Shown: positions 9,408-17,315 of the stretch, in pieces
How positions within the stretch are numbered: position 1 is the first letter of the stretch
Layout of the letters: each line of letters opens with the position of its first letter
NCBI RefSeq assembly: GCF_900637665.1
Contig: NZ_LR134386.1
Location: 3,588,501 to 3,652,500, forward strand
DNA from: Chryseobacterium nakagawai
Lineage (GTDB): Bacteria > Bacteroidota > Bacteroidia > Flavobacteriales > Weeksellaceae
Length of the DNA: 64,000 nucleotides
Direction of reading: 5' to 3'
Translations under genes and position numbers: made by a program
The notes under the pieces: model-generated
Told to the model about the DNA's origin: nothing
The model's input: only the letters and a program-made list of their open reading frames with translations
The model's database searches: none

Positions 9408-9875
9408 ATGAATAAGTCAATTTTAAATTTAAAAAATATTTTAACTGTACTGTTGTTGCTGTTTATCGGTATTCAGTTTATTGATGTCCAGAAAAACATC
9501 AGTCAGAGTCAATCTGCCAACGCTATCGAAAATCACTATAAAATACCTGAAAAAGTTCAGGCAATTTTGAAAACAAGTTGCTATGACTGCCATTCCAATA
9601 ATACCTCTTACCCGTGGTACAGTAAAGTACAGCCTGTGAAATGGTGGTTGGCAGATCACGTGAATTCAGGTAAAAGACATTTGAACTTTGATGAATTCAA
9701 TTCTTACAGCCGCGAAAAAAAGCTTGAAAAACTCGATGAGATCGTAGAAACCGTCAAAGAAGGCGAAATGCCGCTTGCTTCCTATACAGTTATTCATCAG
9801 GATGCAAAACTATCTGCTTCTGATCGGGCTGAAATAGAAAAGTGGGTCAGTGAAATAAAAAAGGAAGTGAAATAA
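9408..9875 (+). CDS. Haem-binding domain protein (CxxCH), membrane-anchored
   Basis: 155 residues with an N-terminal hydrophobic anchor (residues ~11-24), then the c-type haem motif CYDCH (Cys58, Cys61, His62) and YPWYSKVQPVKWWLADHVNSGKRHLNF, typical of the short haem_bd family. EGEMPLASY supplies a possible Met ligand. It should be a periplasmic electron-transfer or sensor protein needing the cytochrome c maturation system. It lies 42 bases after the adaptor in the same direction. Placement between metal efflux and the ApbE unit hints at a shared extracytoplasmic redox role. Confidence 0.88.
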   Translation: MNKSILNLKNILTVLLLLFIGIQFIDVQKNISQSQSANAIENHYKIPEKVQAILKTSCYDCHSNNTSYPWYSKVQPVKWWLADHVNSGKRHLNFDEFNSYSREKKLEKLDEIVETVKEGEMPLASYTVIHQDAKLSASDRAEIEKWVSEIKKEVK

Positions 9876-9889
9876 CTGATTACATACTA

Positions 9890-9930
9890 TTTAAAATCAT
9901 TCTTAACGAAACATTACATAATTTTGATAT
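9890..9930 (+). promoter_or_regulatory. Promoter, copy 2 of the duplicated upstream region
   Basis: Bases 9890-9928 repeat 3251-3289 with one mismatch. The -7 element TAATTTTG is at 9919-9926 and ATG follows at 9931, again predicting a leaderless mRNA. It gives the second half of the block its own promoter. Confidence 0.6.
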
Positions 9931-10314
9931 ATGAAAAAATGGGTTTCCGTAGTTTTACTCGCACTGTTTCTCTTTTCAACAACTGAACTTTATCAGCTGT
10001 TGAAAGTTCCGATTCTTGTCGAGCATTTTATGGAACACAAAAAGCTGAATTCAGAAATGACATTTGAAGCTTTTCTTAAAACCCACTATGATAATCCGGT
10101 AAAAGATGCAGATTACAAAACAGATAGGAAACTGCCTTTTGTAATACATTCTACCCCACTAAATCTTATTTTCACAATAAATCAGGTCTTTAAACTTGAA
10201 GAAAGAAATATTTTTTTTGGACATATTACACGTGAAAAAATAGCATCATCAGATAATGATTTCTTCTTTAAAGGTTATTTGCACTCTATCTGGCAGCCAC
10301 CAAGACTGTCTTAA
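9931..10314 (+). CDS. Small exported protein, paralogue B (unknown family)
   Basis: 127 residues, paralogue of the protein at 3292. It shares the MKKWVS signal segment, PILVEH-EHKKLN, EMTFEAFLKTHYDNPVKDADYKTD, KLPF and the C-terminal HSIWQPP. The two diverge mainly between residues ~85 and 115, where paralogue A has a Cys-His pair (CDHP) and this one a Phe- and Asp-rich stretch. It has no recognised domain. The pair brackets the efflux genes and carries copied promoters, so a duplicated module is likely. It is probably periplasmic or membrane-anchored. Confidence 0.78.
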   Translation: MKKWVSVVLLALFLFSTTELYQLLKVPILVEHFMEHKKLNSEMTFEAFLKTHYDNPVKDADYKTDRKLPFVIHSTPLNLIFTINQVFKLEERNIFFGHITREKIASSDNDFFFKGYLHSIWQPPRLS

Positions 10315-10396
10315 AATACTTTACAAAATATTAGGATCTGAATGAATTTAACATCATTCAGACACAATTGGTTCTACAATCTAATTTATACACATT

Positions 10397-10837
10397 ATGA
10401 AAACAATATTTACAGCCATTTTTTTGGCTCTATTCTCTGTACTAGCAATTGCACAAACACGTTTTGAAAAAGCAAAGAAAACAGCTTCTGAACAAAACGA
10501 ATTGATTCTTCTTAACTTTTCCGGCTCAGACTGGTGTATTCCGTGTATCAAGCTGCATAAGAATATTATTGAAACCGAGACATTCAAACAGCTGACAACC
10601 GATCATATTTTGGAGTATGTCAATGCAGATTTTCCAAGAAGTAAAAAAAATCAACCTTCCGCAGAGATTAAAAAAGAAAATGCTTCTCTGGCCGAGCGAT
10701 ACAATTCTAAAGGTCTTTTTCCGTTCACCCTTTTGCTCAATTCTGAAGGAAAAATTCTGAAAACCTGGGAAGGTCTTCCGTCGGAAAGTGCAGTTTCTTT
10801 TAGCAATGAAATAAAAAGTTTTTATCAAAAGAAGTAA
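10397..10837 (+). CDS. Exported thioredoxin-like protein (WCIPC)
   Basis: 146 residues. The signal peptide ends near residue 19 (AIAQ). A thioredoxin fold follows with active site SDWCIPCIKLH (Cys47, Cys50) and a cis-Pro region FPFTLLL. It resembles the DUF255/thioredoxin_7-like exported group. It should reduce or isomerise thiols in the periplasm. The stop codon abuts the ATG of apbE, so the two are translationally coupled. Likely partners are the Cys-containing DUF4266 lipoprotein downstream or the haem protein upstream. Confidence 0.88.
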   Translation: MKTIFTAIFLALFSVLAIAQTRFEKAKKTASEQNELILLNFSGSDWCIPCIKLHKNIIETETFKQLTTDHILEYVNADFPRSKKNQPSAEIKKENASLAERYNSKGLFPFTLLLNSEGKILKTWEGLPSESAVSFSNEIKSFYQKK

Positions 10838-11767
10838 ATGATGCTGAAAGAGTTTCGAAAATCCCAAAAACTAATGGGAAATATCTTCGAGATCACTGTT
10901 GTGGATGACAGTGAAGCAATTGCTTTTGACCATATCGAAGCTGCAATTTCAGAAATCCAGAGGATCGAGAAATTGCTCACGACTTACAGCGATGACAGCC
11001 AGACCAGTCTTATCAACAAAAATGCCGGTATCCAACCTGTAAAAGTAGATGCAGAAGTTTTTCAGCTGATTGAAAGAAGCTTAAGGATCAGCCATATTAC
11101 AAATGGATATTTTGATATTTCTTATGGCGGAATCGATAAAACCTTCTGGAATTTTGACCGTGAAATGAAGCAACTTCCTGATCCCGAATTGGTAAAAGAG
11201 CATCTGAAACTGGTCAATTACAAAAATATTCTTTTAGATGGGGAAAGCCAAACGGTTTTTTTAAAAGAAAAAGGAATGCGGATCGGTTTCGGCGGTATTG
11301 GCAAAGGTTACGCTGCCGAAATGGCGAAAAGAATTCTCCAACAAAGAGAGGTTGCTTCCGGAGTCGTTAATGCTTCCGGAGACCTTACGACTTGGGGATT
11401 ACAGGCAGACGGAAAACCGTGGACGATCGGTATTGCAGATCCCGACAATGCTGCGCTTCCGTTTTCTTATATGAACATCACCAATACTTCCGTAGCAACT
11501 TCCGGCAATTACGAGAAATTCGTAACGATAGACGGTAAAAAATATTCCCATACCATCAATCCCAAAACGGGAATGCCGGTTTCGGGAATCAAAAGTGTGA
11601 CGATGATCTGTCCGAACGCCGAGATTGCGGATGCCATGGCAACGCCAGTAACGATTATGGGAATAGAGGCTGCAATTGGTCTCGTGGATCAGATCAACCA
11701 CTTAGAGTGTATTATTATCGATGATCAAAACAATATTCATTCATCAAAAAACATCAATTTCAAATAA
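10838..11767 (+). CDS. apbE: ApbE-family FAD:protein FMN transferase
   Basis: 309 residues starting directly after the preceding stop. Family motifs are clear: GGIGKGYAAEMA, GVVNASGDLTTWG, YSHTINPKTGMPVSG and IADAMATPVTIMG (metal-binding Asp). ApbE attaches FMN by a phosphoester bond to Ser or Thr of exported redox proteins. No signal peptide or lipobox is visible, unlike many Gram-negative ApbE lipoproteins, so the protein may act in the cytoplasm or the N-terminus may be atypical. No NqrC/RnfG- or FMN_bind-type substrate is in the window, so the DUF4266 and DUF3570 proteins next door are the natural candidate substrates. Confidence 0.93.
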   Translation: MMLKEFRKSQKLMGNIFEITVVDDSEAIAFDHIEAAISEIQRIEKLLTTYSDDSQTSLINKNAGIQPVKVDAEVFQLIERSLRISHITNGYFDISYGGIDKTFWNFDREMKQLPDPELVKEHLKLVNYKNILLDGESQTVFLKEKGMRIGFGGIGKGYAAEMAKRILQQREVASGVVNASGDLTTWGLQADGKPWTIGIADPDNAALPFSYMNITNTSVATSGNYEKFVTIDGKKYSHTINPKTGMPVSGIKSVTMICPNAEIADAMATPVTIMGIEAAIGLVDQINHLECIIIDDQNNIHSSKNINFK

Positions 11768-11810
11768 TGTCTTTGAGAATCTTTGACATTAAACAAGTAA
11801 AAAAATCCTA

Positions 11811-12041
11811 ATGAAAAATAGTGTAATAAAAATAATGATGGGCATTTTTATATTCTTTGCCCTTTCATCAGTTCATTCCTGCACAACAGTAAAAGAATAC
11901 GAAAAAAGCAAGCTCAACGATGCTGAGATGGTTCTTGGCAACCGGACAATTGAAAAGACAGAACTCAGTTTCCAGTCTTATCGCGAAGGCTCTTCAGGAG
12001 CTAACGCCGGTAAAGTGGGTGGTGGATGCGGATGTAATTAA
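11811..12041 (+). CDS. DUF4266 small lipoprotein with C-terminal GGGCGCN
   Basis: 76 residues. The signal peptide has lipobox Cys24 (SSVHSC). The mature part is short and ends SSGANAGKVGGGCGCN, a Gly/Cys tail typical of DUF4266. SGAN resembles the SGA[ST] core of ApbE flavinylation sites, but Asn replaces the usual acceptor. The two tail cysteines could bind metal or form a disulfide served by the upstream thioredoxin. The neighbourhood thioredoxin-ApbE-DUF4266-DUF3570 recurs in Bacteroidota as far as I recall. Function not established. Confidence 0.85.
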   Translation: MKNSVIKIMMGIFIFFALSSVHSCTTVKEYEKSKLNDAEMVLGNRTIEKTELSFQSYREGSSGANAGKVGGGCGCN

Positions 12042-12074
12042 CATAATAATTACTAAAACCTAAAATGAATTAAA

Positions 12075-13265
12075 ATGAAAAAAGTAATTATAAGCATTAT
12101 CGCCCTTTTTGGATTCTTCAATGCTCAGGCACAGGAAAACACCAATACTGAAGCCTCCAAAAAATTAAGTCTGGATGAGATCAATCTTGTATCGAGTTAT
12201 TATAAACAAGACGGAAATAATTCTGCGGTAACGGGCGGTGTAGGATCAGAAAAACTCAACGATATTTCTAATTCGATAGACGTTGTCCTTGTGAATTATG
12301 ACAAGAAACTAAGAAAGAACAAATATACTTTGGATGTCGGGATAGACCATTATACGTCAGCCTCATCAGATATGATCGATCTCAAGGCCAACTCATCGGC
12401 TTCACACGCAGATACAAGGATTTATCCTTCTTTGGGATGGAGCCGTGAAAACGAAGCCAAAGGGAGCACGATAATGGCCGGCGTTTCCTATTCGGGAGAG
12501 TTTGATTACCAGTCTATCGGAGCCAATATTGGATTTTCACAGAAAACACCAAACAGAATGGGAGAATTCACTGCCAAGTTTCAGGCTTTTCTGGATCAGG
12601 TAAAGCTTATTGCTCCGATCGAACTTCGGACTGGAAGTACAGGCGGAGGAGAACACGAAGGTTATGGAACCAGCGGGAGAAATACCTATGCGCTTTCCTT
12701 ATCTTATTCTCAGATCATCAATAAGAATTTTCAATTGGAATTGATGACAGATGCCGTTCAGCAGACAGGTTATTTGAGTTTACCTTTCCACAGGGTTTAT
12801 TTTACGGATGGATCTGTGCATCAGGAAGCGTTGCCGGATAAGAGATTCAAACTTCCTTTGGGACTTAGAGCAAATTATTTCTTCGGAGATAAGGTGATCC
12901 TGAGAGCCTATTACCGCTATTATACCGATGACTGGGGATTGAGATCCAATACGATCAGTCTGGAAACGCCTGTGAAGATATCACCTTTTGTTTCGGTGAG
13001 TCCTTTTTACAGGTATTATTCTCAGACGGGTGCCAAATATTTTTCACCTTATCAGCAGCACACGGCGTTTGATGATTTCTATACCAGCAATTATGACCTT
13101 TCAAAATTCAGCAGCAACTTTTACGGGGCGGGCATCCGTATCAATCCTAAGAATGGATTGTTCGGAATAGAAAGACTCAATATGCTGGAGATAAGGTATG
13201 GACATTATACCAAATCAATAGGGATGAAATCAGATATTATTTCCTTAAATTTAAGGTTTAAGTAA
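12075..13265 (+). CDS. DUF3570 outer-membrane beta-barrel protein
   Basis: 396 residues with a signal peptide ending NAQAQ (residue ~20). Regular amphipathic beta-strands follow, rich in Tyr and Gly (RAYYRYYTDDWGLRS, ISPFVSVSPFYRYYSQTG) with a C-terminal strand ISLNLRFK, as in outer-membrane barrels. HTAFDDFYTSNYDLS is a family hallmark. Near the N-terminus DHYTSASS (D91-S98) resembles an ApbE target site D-x-x-[ST]-G-A-[ST] with Ser in the Gly position. It lies 33 bases after DUF4266 and probably works with it. Role unknown; an outer-membrane redox or metal-related function is inferred from context. Confidence 0.88.
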   Translation: MKKVIISIIALFGFFNAQAQENTNTEASKKLSLDEINLVSSYYKQDGNNSAVTGGVGSEKLNDISNSIDVVLVNYDKKLRKNKYTLDVGIDHYTSASSDMIDLKANSSASHADTRIYPSLGWSRENEAKGSTIMAGVSYSGEFDYQSIGANIGFSQKTPNRMGEFTAKFQAFLDQVKLIAPIELRTGSTGGGEHEGYGTSGRNTYALSLSYSQIINKNFQLELMTDAVQQTGYLSLPFHRVYFTDGSVHQEALPDKRFKLPLGLRANYFFGDKVILRAYYRYYTDDWGLRSNTISLETPVKISPFVSVSPFYRYYSQTGAKYFSPYQQHTAFDDFYTSNYDLSKFSSNFYGAGIRINPKNGLFGIERLNMLEIRYGHYTKSIGMKSDIISLNLRFK

Positions 13266-13271
13266 TTAACC

Positions 13272-14039
13272 ATGAAAATAGTAACAATCATTGTTTTAAC
13301 CTGTTCCAATATTTGTTTTGGACAGGTTAGATCTGATTCAGTCGAACTGAAAAAACAAGAAATAGAGAGTTATGGTGATAAAGTTTATCAACCAAGCTAC
13401 AAAAAACTCATTGTTCCAACTGTGTTTATTGGCTTCGGAGTGGTCAGTTTAAGTTCTGACGCGCTCAAAAATCTGAACAGTTCCACAAAGTATGAGATCG
13501 GAGAACATCAACCCAAGCACATCACATTGGACAACTATACCCAATATTTACCGGCAGCAATGGTGTACGGTTATAATCTTGCAGGCATAAAAGGAAAGCA
13601 TAATTTAAAGGAACGGACCATTATATACGGAACCTCACAACTGATTTCTGCTGCGATTGTTTTGCCTTTAAAGCATCTGGTAAAAGAGGAACGTCCGGAT
13701 GGCTCCAATCATCTTTCTTTTCCTTCAGGACATACCACGACCGCTTTTTCTTCGGCACATTTTCTGTTCAGGGAATATCAGGATGAGAACATCTGGCTGG
13801 CCATTTCAGGCTACCCCATTGCCATTTTTACGGGAGTATACAGAACCCTCAATAATAAGCACTGGGTAGGCGATGTGGTCGCAGGAGCCGGATTTGGTAT
13901 TTTAAGTACTGAGCTGGCCTATTGGCTTTTTCCTACCGTAAACAAGCTGTTCAATAAAAAAGAATCCAATACCATAACAATGATCTATCCCGTACTAGAA
14001 CCTAAAAGTCTTGGAGCAGGATTGGTCTTAAACTTTTGA
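13272..14039 (+). CDS. PAP2-family phosphatase
   Basis: 255 residues with a signal peptide (MKIVTIIVLTCSNICFGQ). The three-part PAP2 signature is present: KHLVKEERPDG, SFPSGHTTTAF, and YRTLNNKHWVGDVVAGAGFG (the first Arg region reads YR rather than SR). The mature protein has several hydrophobic helices and probably acts on lipid phosphates or undecaprenyl diphosphate at the periplasmic face. It starts six bases after the DUF3570 gene, so it belongs to that operon. The C-terminal ~30 residues are hydrophilic. Confidence 0.9.
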   Translation: MKIVTIIVLTCSNICFGQVRSDSVELKKQEIESYGDKVYQPSYKKLIVPTVFIGFGVVSLSSDALKNLNSSTKYEIGEHQPKHITLDNYTQYLPAAMVYGYNLAGIKGKHNLKERTIIYGTSQLISAAIVLPLKHLVKEERPDGSNHLSFPSGHTTTAFSSAHFLFREYQDENIWLAISGYPIAIFTGVYRTLNNKHWVGDVVAGAGFGILSTELAYWLFPTVNKLFNKKESNTITMIYPVLEPKSLGAGLVLNF

Positions 14040-14040
14040 T

Positions 14041-14736
14041 ATGCATCATCTATTAGAAAAACATTATGTCAACAGAATGGGTTGGCTCCGTGCCTCGGTT
14101 TTAGGTGCCAATGACGGATTATTGTCCACTACAAGTATCGTGATCGGCGTTGCTGCAGCACAGCCGGACCGTCACACTATCGTACTTGCAGCACTGGCAG
14201 GAATGATCGCCGGGGCTATGTCTATGGCTGCCGGAGAATATGTTTCGGTCAGTTCACAGGAGGATACTGAAAAGGCTGATCTGCTTCGTGAAAAGAGAGA
14301 ACTCGAAGAAATGCCGGAAGTTGAACTGAAGGAATTGGCAAAGATCTATGAAAGACGAGGCGTCAGCAAAGACACTGCCTTACGGGTAGCAACGGAACTT
14401 TCAGAGCACGATGCTTTGGCTGCTCACGCACACGATGAGCTGGGAATAAATGAGATCACTCAGGCCAAACCTTTCCAGGCTGCTTTTGCTTCGTTTGGTT
14501 CATTTGCCTTGGGCGCTTTATTACCTTTTGCAGTTTCAATGTTAGCACCTATCAAAGAAATGGTGTATTTCCAGTATGGATTTTCTATTGTTTTTCTGAT
14601 GGTGTTGGGAGCAATCTCTGCAAAGACCGGAGGTTCCAAAATAGGAGTGGCTGTTTTAAGGATATGTTTCTGGGGAACTGTCGCCATGGGAATCACTGCA
14701 GTCGTAGGACACTATTTTGGAGTGACGGTCTCATAA
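14041..14736 (+). CDS. VIT1/CCC1-family iron/manganese transporter
   Basis: 231 residues. It starts two bases after the PAP2 stop. Motifs LGANDGLLSTTSIVIGVAAA and AGAMSMAAGEYVSVSSQEDTEKAD (with the metal-binding Glu) are typical. The cytoplasmic Glu-rich loop (residues ~80-135, EEMPEVELKELAKIYERRG) is followed by three C-terminal membrane helices. The family exports Fe2+ or Mn2+ from the cytoplasm. It closes the plus-strand block and supports a metal-detoxification theme. It converges with the sulfur operon, whose last gene ends at the next base. Confidence 0.93.
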   Translation: MHHLLEKHYVNRMGWLRASVLGANDGLLSTTSIVIGVAAAQPDRHTIVLAALAGMIAGAMSMAAGEYVSVSSQEDTEKADLLREKRELEEMPEVELKELAKIYERRGVSKDTALRVATELSEHDALAAHAHDELGINEITQAKPFQAAFASFGSFALGALLPFAVSMLAPIKEMVYFQYGFSIVFLMVLGAISAKTGGSKIGVAVLRICFWGTVAMGITAVVGHYFGVTVS

Positions 14737-15219
14737 TCAATGGGGCAGATTATTTCTAAAATATCCATAGACCCAAGTTCCGAGAACAGCACTCACCAAC
14801 GTAATAATAACCGCAAAAGCTCCTGTTCCAATCTGTGCGAATAAAGGTCCGGGACAAGCTCCTGTAATTGCCCAGCCAAACCCGAAGATCAAACCTCCGT
14901 AAATTTGTCCTTTGTTAAAAGTTTTAGGAGCGATGGAGATTTTTACTCCATAAATGGTTTTCATTTTGAATTTTTTGATGATCCAAACGGAAATCATCCC
15001 AGTCAAAACTGCGCTTCCAATCACGCCGTACATATGAAATGACTGCAAACGGAACATTTCCTGGATTCTGAACCAGCTGATGATCTCAGCTTTTACAAAC
15101 ACGATCCCGAATAAAACACCAACTATTAAATATTTCAAATCGTGGTACCATTTGTGTTGAAGATGGCTTTCGTTGGTACAAATGGTGTCCTGGTGACGTA
15201 TATCTGTTTCTTTTTTCAT
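14737..15219 (-). CDS. YeeE/YedE (DUF6691-type) sulfur transporter, C-terminal half
   Basis: 160 residues from ATG 15219 (MKKETDIRHQD). A longer frame to 15318 exists but overlaps the upstream gene and has no support. Four membrane segments and GWAITGACPGPLFAQIGTG carry the conserved Cys of the thiosulfate/selenium transporter family (TsuA/YedE). Together with the preceding gene it forms a split two-part transporter that probably imports a sulfur compound. It is last in the minus-strand operon with the persulfide enzyme. Confidence 0.9.
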   Translation of the reverse strand: MKKETDIRHQDTICTNESHLQHKWYHDLKYLIVGVLFGIVFVKAEIISWFRIQEMFRLQSFHMYGVIGSAVLTGMISVWIIKKFKMKTIYGVKISIAPKTFNKGQIYGGLIFGFGWAITGACPGPLFAQIGTGAFAVIITLVSAVLGTWVYGYFRNNLPH

Positions 15220-15230
15220 AGTTGATAATA

Positions 15231-15794
15231 TTATAGAGATAAAATAATTGGAAGAATGACATTGGCCATTAAAAAACCGCCGACCATAAAGCAAATCGTT
15301 GCTACTAAAGACGGCCATTGCAGATTGGAAAGCCCCATTATCGCGTGTCCGCTGGTGCAGCCTCCTGCATATCGCGTTCCGAAGCCAACCAAAAATCCAC
15401 CGACAACCATCAGAATGAATCCTTTTAACGTCAATAAACTTTCAAAATTCATCAGTTGTGTCGGGACAAGATTGCTATAATCTGTGATCCCATAGGTTGC
15501 CAATTCTGCTTTAAGGTTTGGATTGACTGTAATTTCTCCGGGAATCATCAGCAAATGAGCAGCGATCATTCCTCCGAAGAAAATTCCTAGTACAAAAAAC
15601 AAATTCCAGGATTCTTTTTTCCAGTCGTATTTGAAAAAACTCACGTTTGCCGGAATACAGGCTGCGCAAATATGTCGCAATGATGAACTGATTCCGAAAG
15701 ATTTATTGCCTAAAATCAGCAAAGCCGGAACAGTAAGACCAATTAGCGGACCTGCAATATACCACGGCCAGGGTTCTTTTATAATATCTAACAT
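15231..15794 (-). CDS. YeeE/YedE-family sulfur transporter, N-terminal half
   Basis: 187 residues with about five membrane segments. The family signature RYAGGCTSGHAIMGLS and a second Cys pair (CAACIPA, near residue 44) are present. In TsuA the conserved cysteines relay thiosulfate across the membrane. It starts 23 bases after the MBL-rhodanese stop and is followed after 11 bases by the partner half, so the three are one operon. The exact substrate is not known. Confidence 0.92.
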   Translation of the reverse strand: MLDIIKEPWPWYIAGPLIGLTVPALLILGNKSFGISSSLRHICAACIPANVSFFKYDWKKESWNLFFVLGIFFGGMIAAHLLMIPGEITVNPNLKAELATYGITDYSNLVPTQLMNFESLLTLKGFILMVVGGFLVGFGTRYAGGCTSGHAIMGLSNLQWPSLVATICFMVGGFLMANVILPIILSL

Positions 15795-15817
15795 TAATTT
15801 ACTTATTTAATTCAAAA

Positions 15818-17230
15818 TTACTTCAAAACTTTACTTTGACATACAAAATCGCTTTTGGGAACATCAGTTTGTGCGATGGCTTTAAATCCACCTTCAATTT
15901 CGGTAAAATTTCTGTAACCTCTTGCCTGAAGGATACTTGCCGCCATCATACTTCGGTACCCGCCTGCACAGTGAAGATAAAAATGTTCGGTCGGTTCAAG
16001 ATGGTTAACCCACTCATTGATGTAAGCCAATGGTTTGTTATAGGCTTCATCGACGTGTTCTGCTTCGTACTCACTTTCTTTTCGTACATCAATAATTTTC
16101 ACCTCTTTATTTTCAATTTCCTTTTCAAAATCTGTAGCAGAAATTCGATGAACTTTGTCAATTTCTTTTCCGCTGTTTTTCCAGGCTGCAAAACCACCTT
16201 TCAGAAAACCTATAACATTATCAAAACCTACCCTGCTCAATCTTGTGACCGTTTCCTGCTCTTCATTATCATTGGTAATGAGAAGAATCGGTTGCTTCAC
16301 ATCTACGATCAAAGCGCCGACCCAAGGTGCAAAATCTCCGTCTAATCCAATATTAATTGATTGGGGAACAAAACCTTTTGCAAAATCTTCATTATTCCTT
16401 ACATCCAGAATCAAAGCTCCTGAATGTTCTGCCATTTCCTCAAATTCTTCAGGAGAGAGAGCGTGGAGACCTTTAGACAAAACCTCATCAAAACTGTCGT
16501 AGCCTTTTTTATTCATCGCTACATTCATCCCAAAATAGGCAGGCGGTGGAAGAAGTCCGTCTGTAACAGCTTTTATAAAGCTTTCTTTGTCTTTTTGATT
16601 GAGCGCATAATTGGTTTTCTTTTGATTACCCAACGTATCAACGGTTTCTTTCTGCATATTTTTTCCGCAGGCAGAACCCGCTCCGTGCGCAGGATAAACG
16701 ATGATTTCATCGTCCAAAGGCAGAATTTTTTTGTATAAACTTTCGTAAAGAAGTCCTGCCAATTCTTCCTGGGTCATATTCGCCGCTTTCTGAGCCAGAT
16801 CCGGGCGACCTACATCGCCAAGAAACAAAGTGTCTCCACTGAAAAGTGCTTTTTCCTCTCCGTTTTCATCAATTAATAAAAAAGAAGAGCTTTCCATTGT
16901 GTGTCCCGGAGTATGCAGAACTTTGATTTTGATTTTCCCGATTTCAAAGATCTGCCCGTCCTCAGCAATGATGGCTTCAAACTCGGGCTTTGCAGTTGGT
17001 CCGTATATGATTGGTGCATTTGTCTTCTTACTCAGATCAACGTGGCCACTCACAAAATCTGCGTGAAAATGCGTTTCAAAAATGTATTTGAGTTTTACAT
17101 TGTCTTTTTCCAATCTGTCGATGTATGGCTGGGTTTCTCTTAAAGGATCAATGATCACTGCTTCACCGTTTGAAACAATGTAATAAGCTCCCTGAGCGAG
17201 ACATCCTGTATAGATCTGTTCTATTTGCAT
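15818..17230 (-). CDS. MBL-fold persulfide dioxygenase-like enzyme with two rhodanese domains
   Basis: 470 residues. The metallo-beta-lactamase domain (1 to ~235) has THFHADFVSGH (His54, His56, Asp58, His63), HTPGHTMES (His110) and FSGDTLFLGDVGRPD, as in ETHE1-type persulfide dioxygenases. Rhodanese 1 (~262-357) has LLITNDNEE where the catalytic Cys loop should be, so it is inactive. Rhodanese 2 (~367-455) has LHCAGGYRSM with Cys421 and is probably active. Such enzymes oxidise glutathione- or low-molecular-weight persulfide to sulfite and move sulfane sulfur. The nearby TauE/SafE exporter could remove sulfite. First gene of the sulfur operon, with a Crp/Fnr-like palindrome 66 bases upstream. 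Confidence 0.93.
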   Translation of the reverse strand: MQIEQIYTGCLAQGAYYIVSNGEAVIIDPLRETQPYIDRLEKDNVKLKYIFETHFHADFVSGHVDLSKKTNAPIIYGPTAKPEFEAIIAEDGQIFEIGKIKIKVLHTPGHTMESSSFLLIDENGEEKALFSGDTLFLGDVGRPDLAQKAANMTQEELAGLLYESLYKKILPLDDEIIVYPAHGAGSACGKNMQKETVDTLGNQKKTNYALNQKDKESFIKAVTDGLLPPPAYFGMNVAMNKKGYDSFDEVLSKGLHALSPEEFEEMAEHSGALILDVRNNEDFAKGFVPQSINIGLDGDFAPWVGALIVDVKQPILLITNDNEEQETVTRLSRVGFDNVIGFLKGGFAAWKNSGKEIDKVHRISATDFEKEIENKEVKIIDVRKESEYEAEHVDEAYNKPLAYINEWVNHLEPTEHFYLHCAGGYRSMMAASILQARGYRNFTEIEGGFKAIAQTDVPKSDFVCQSKVLK

Positions 17231-17295
17231 TTTAATATTGTTTTTAAATTTTAATTTGATATAAATTTCCGGGTTTGAATTTTGTTGTACAGCTA

Positions 17296-17310
17296 CTTTT
17301 GTTACACAAG
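17296..17310. promoter_or_regulatory. Crp/Fnr-type palindromic operator before the persulfide-enzyme operon
   Basis: CTTTTGTTACACAAG is a 7-1-7 inverted repeat with one mismatch. It starts 66 bases before the ATG at 17230. It shares 18 of 19 bases in GCTACTTTTGTTACAnAAG with the site at 18162-18176. A Crp/Fnr-family regulator gene lies 0.9 kb away. Confidence 0.6.
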
Positions 17311-17315
17311 AATTT

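Noticed and set aside
15219..15318. N-terminal extension of the YeeE C-terminal-half gene
   Set aside because: It overlaps the upstream YeeE gene, and ATG 15219 gives a normal start.
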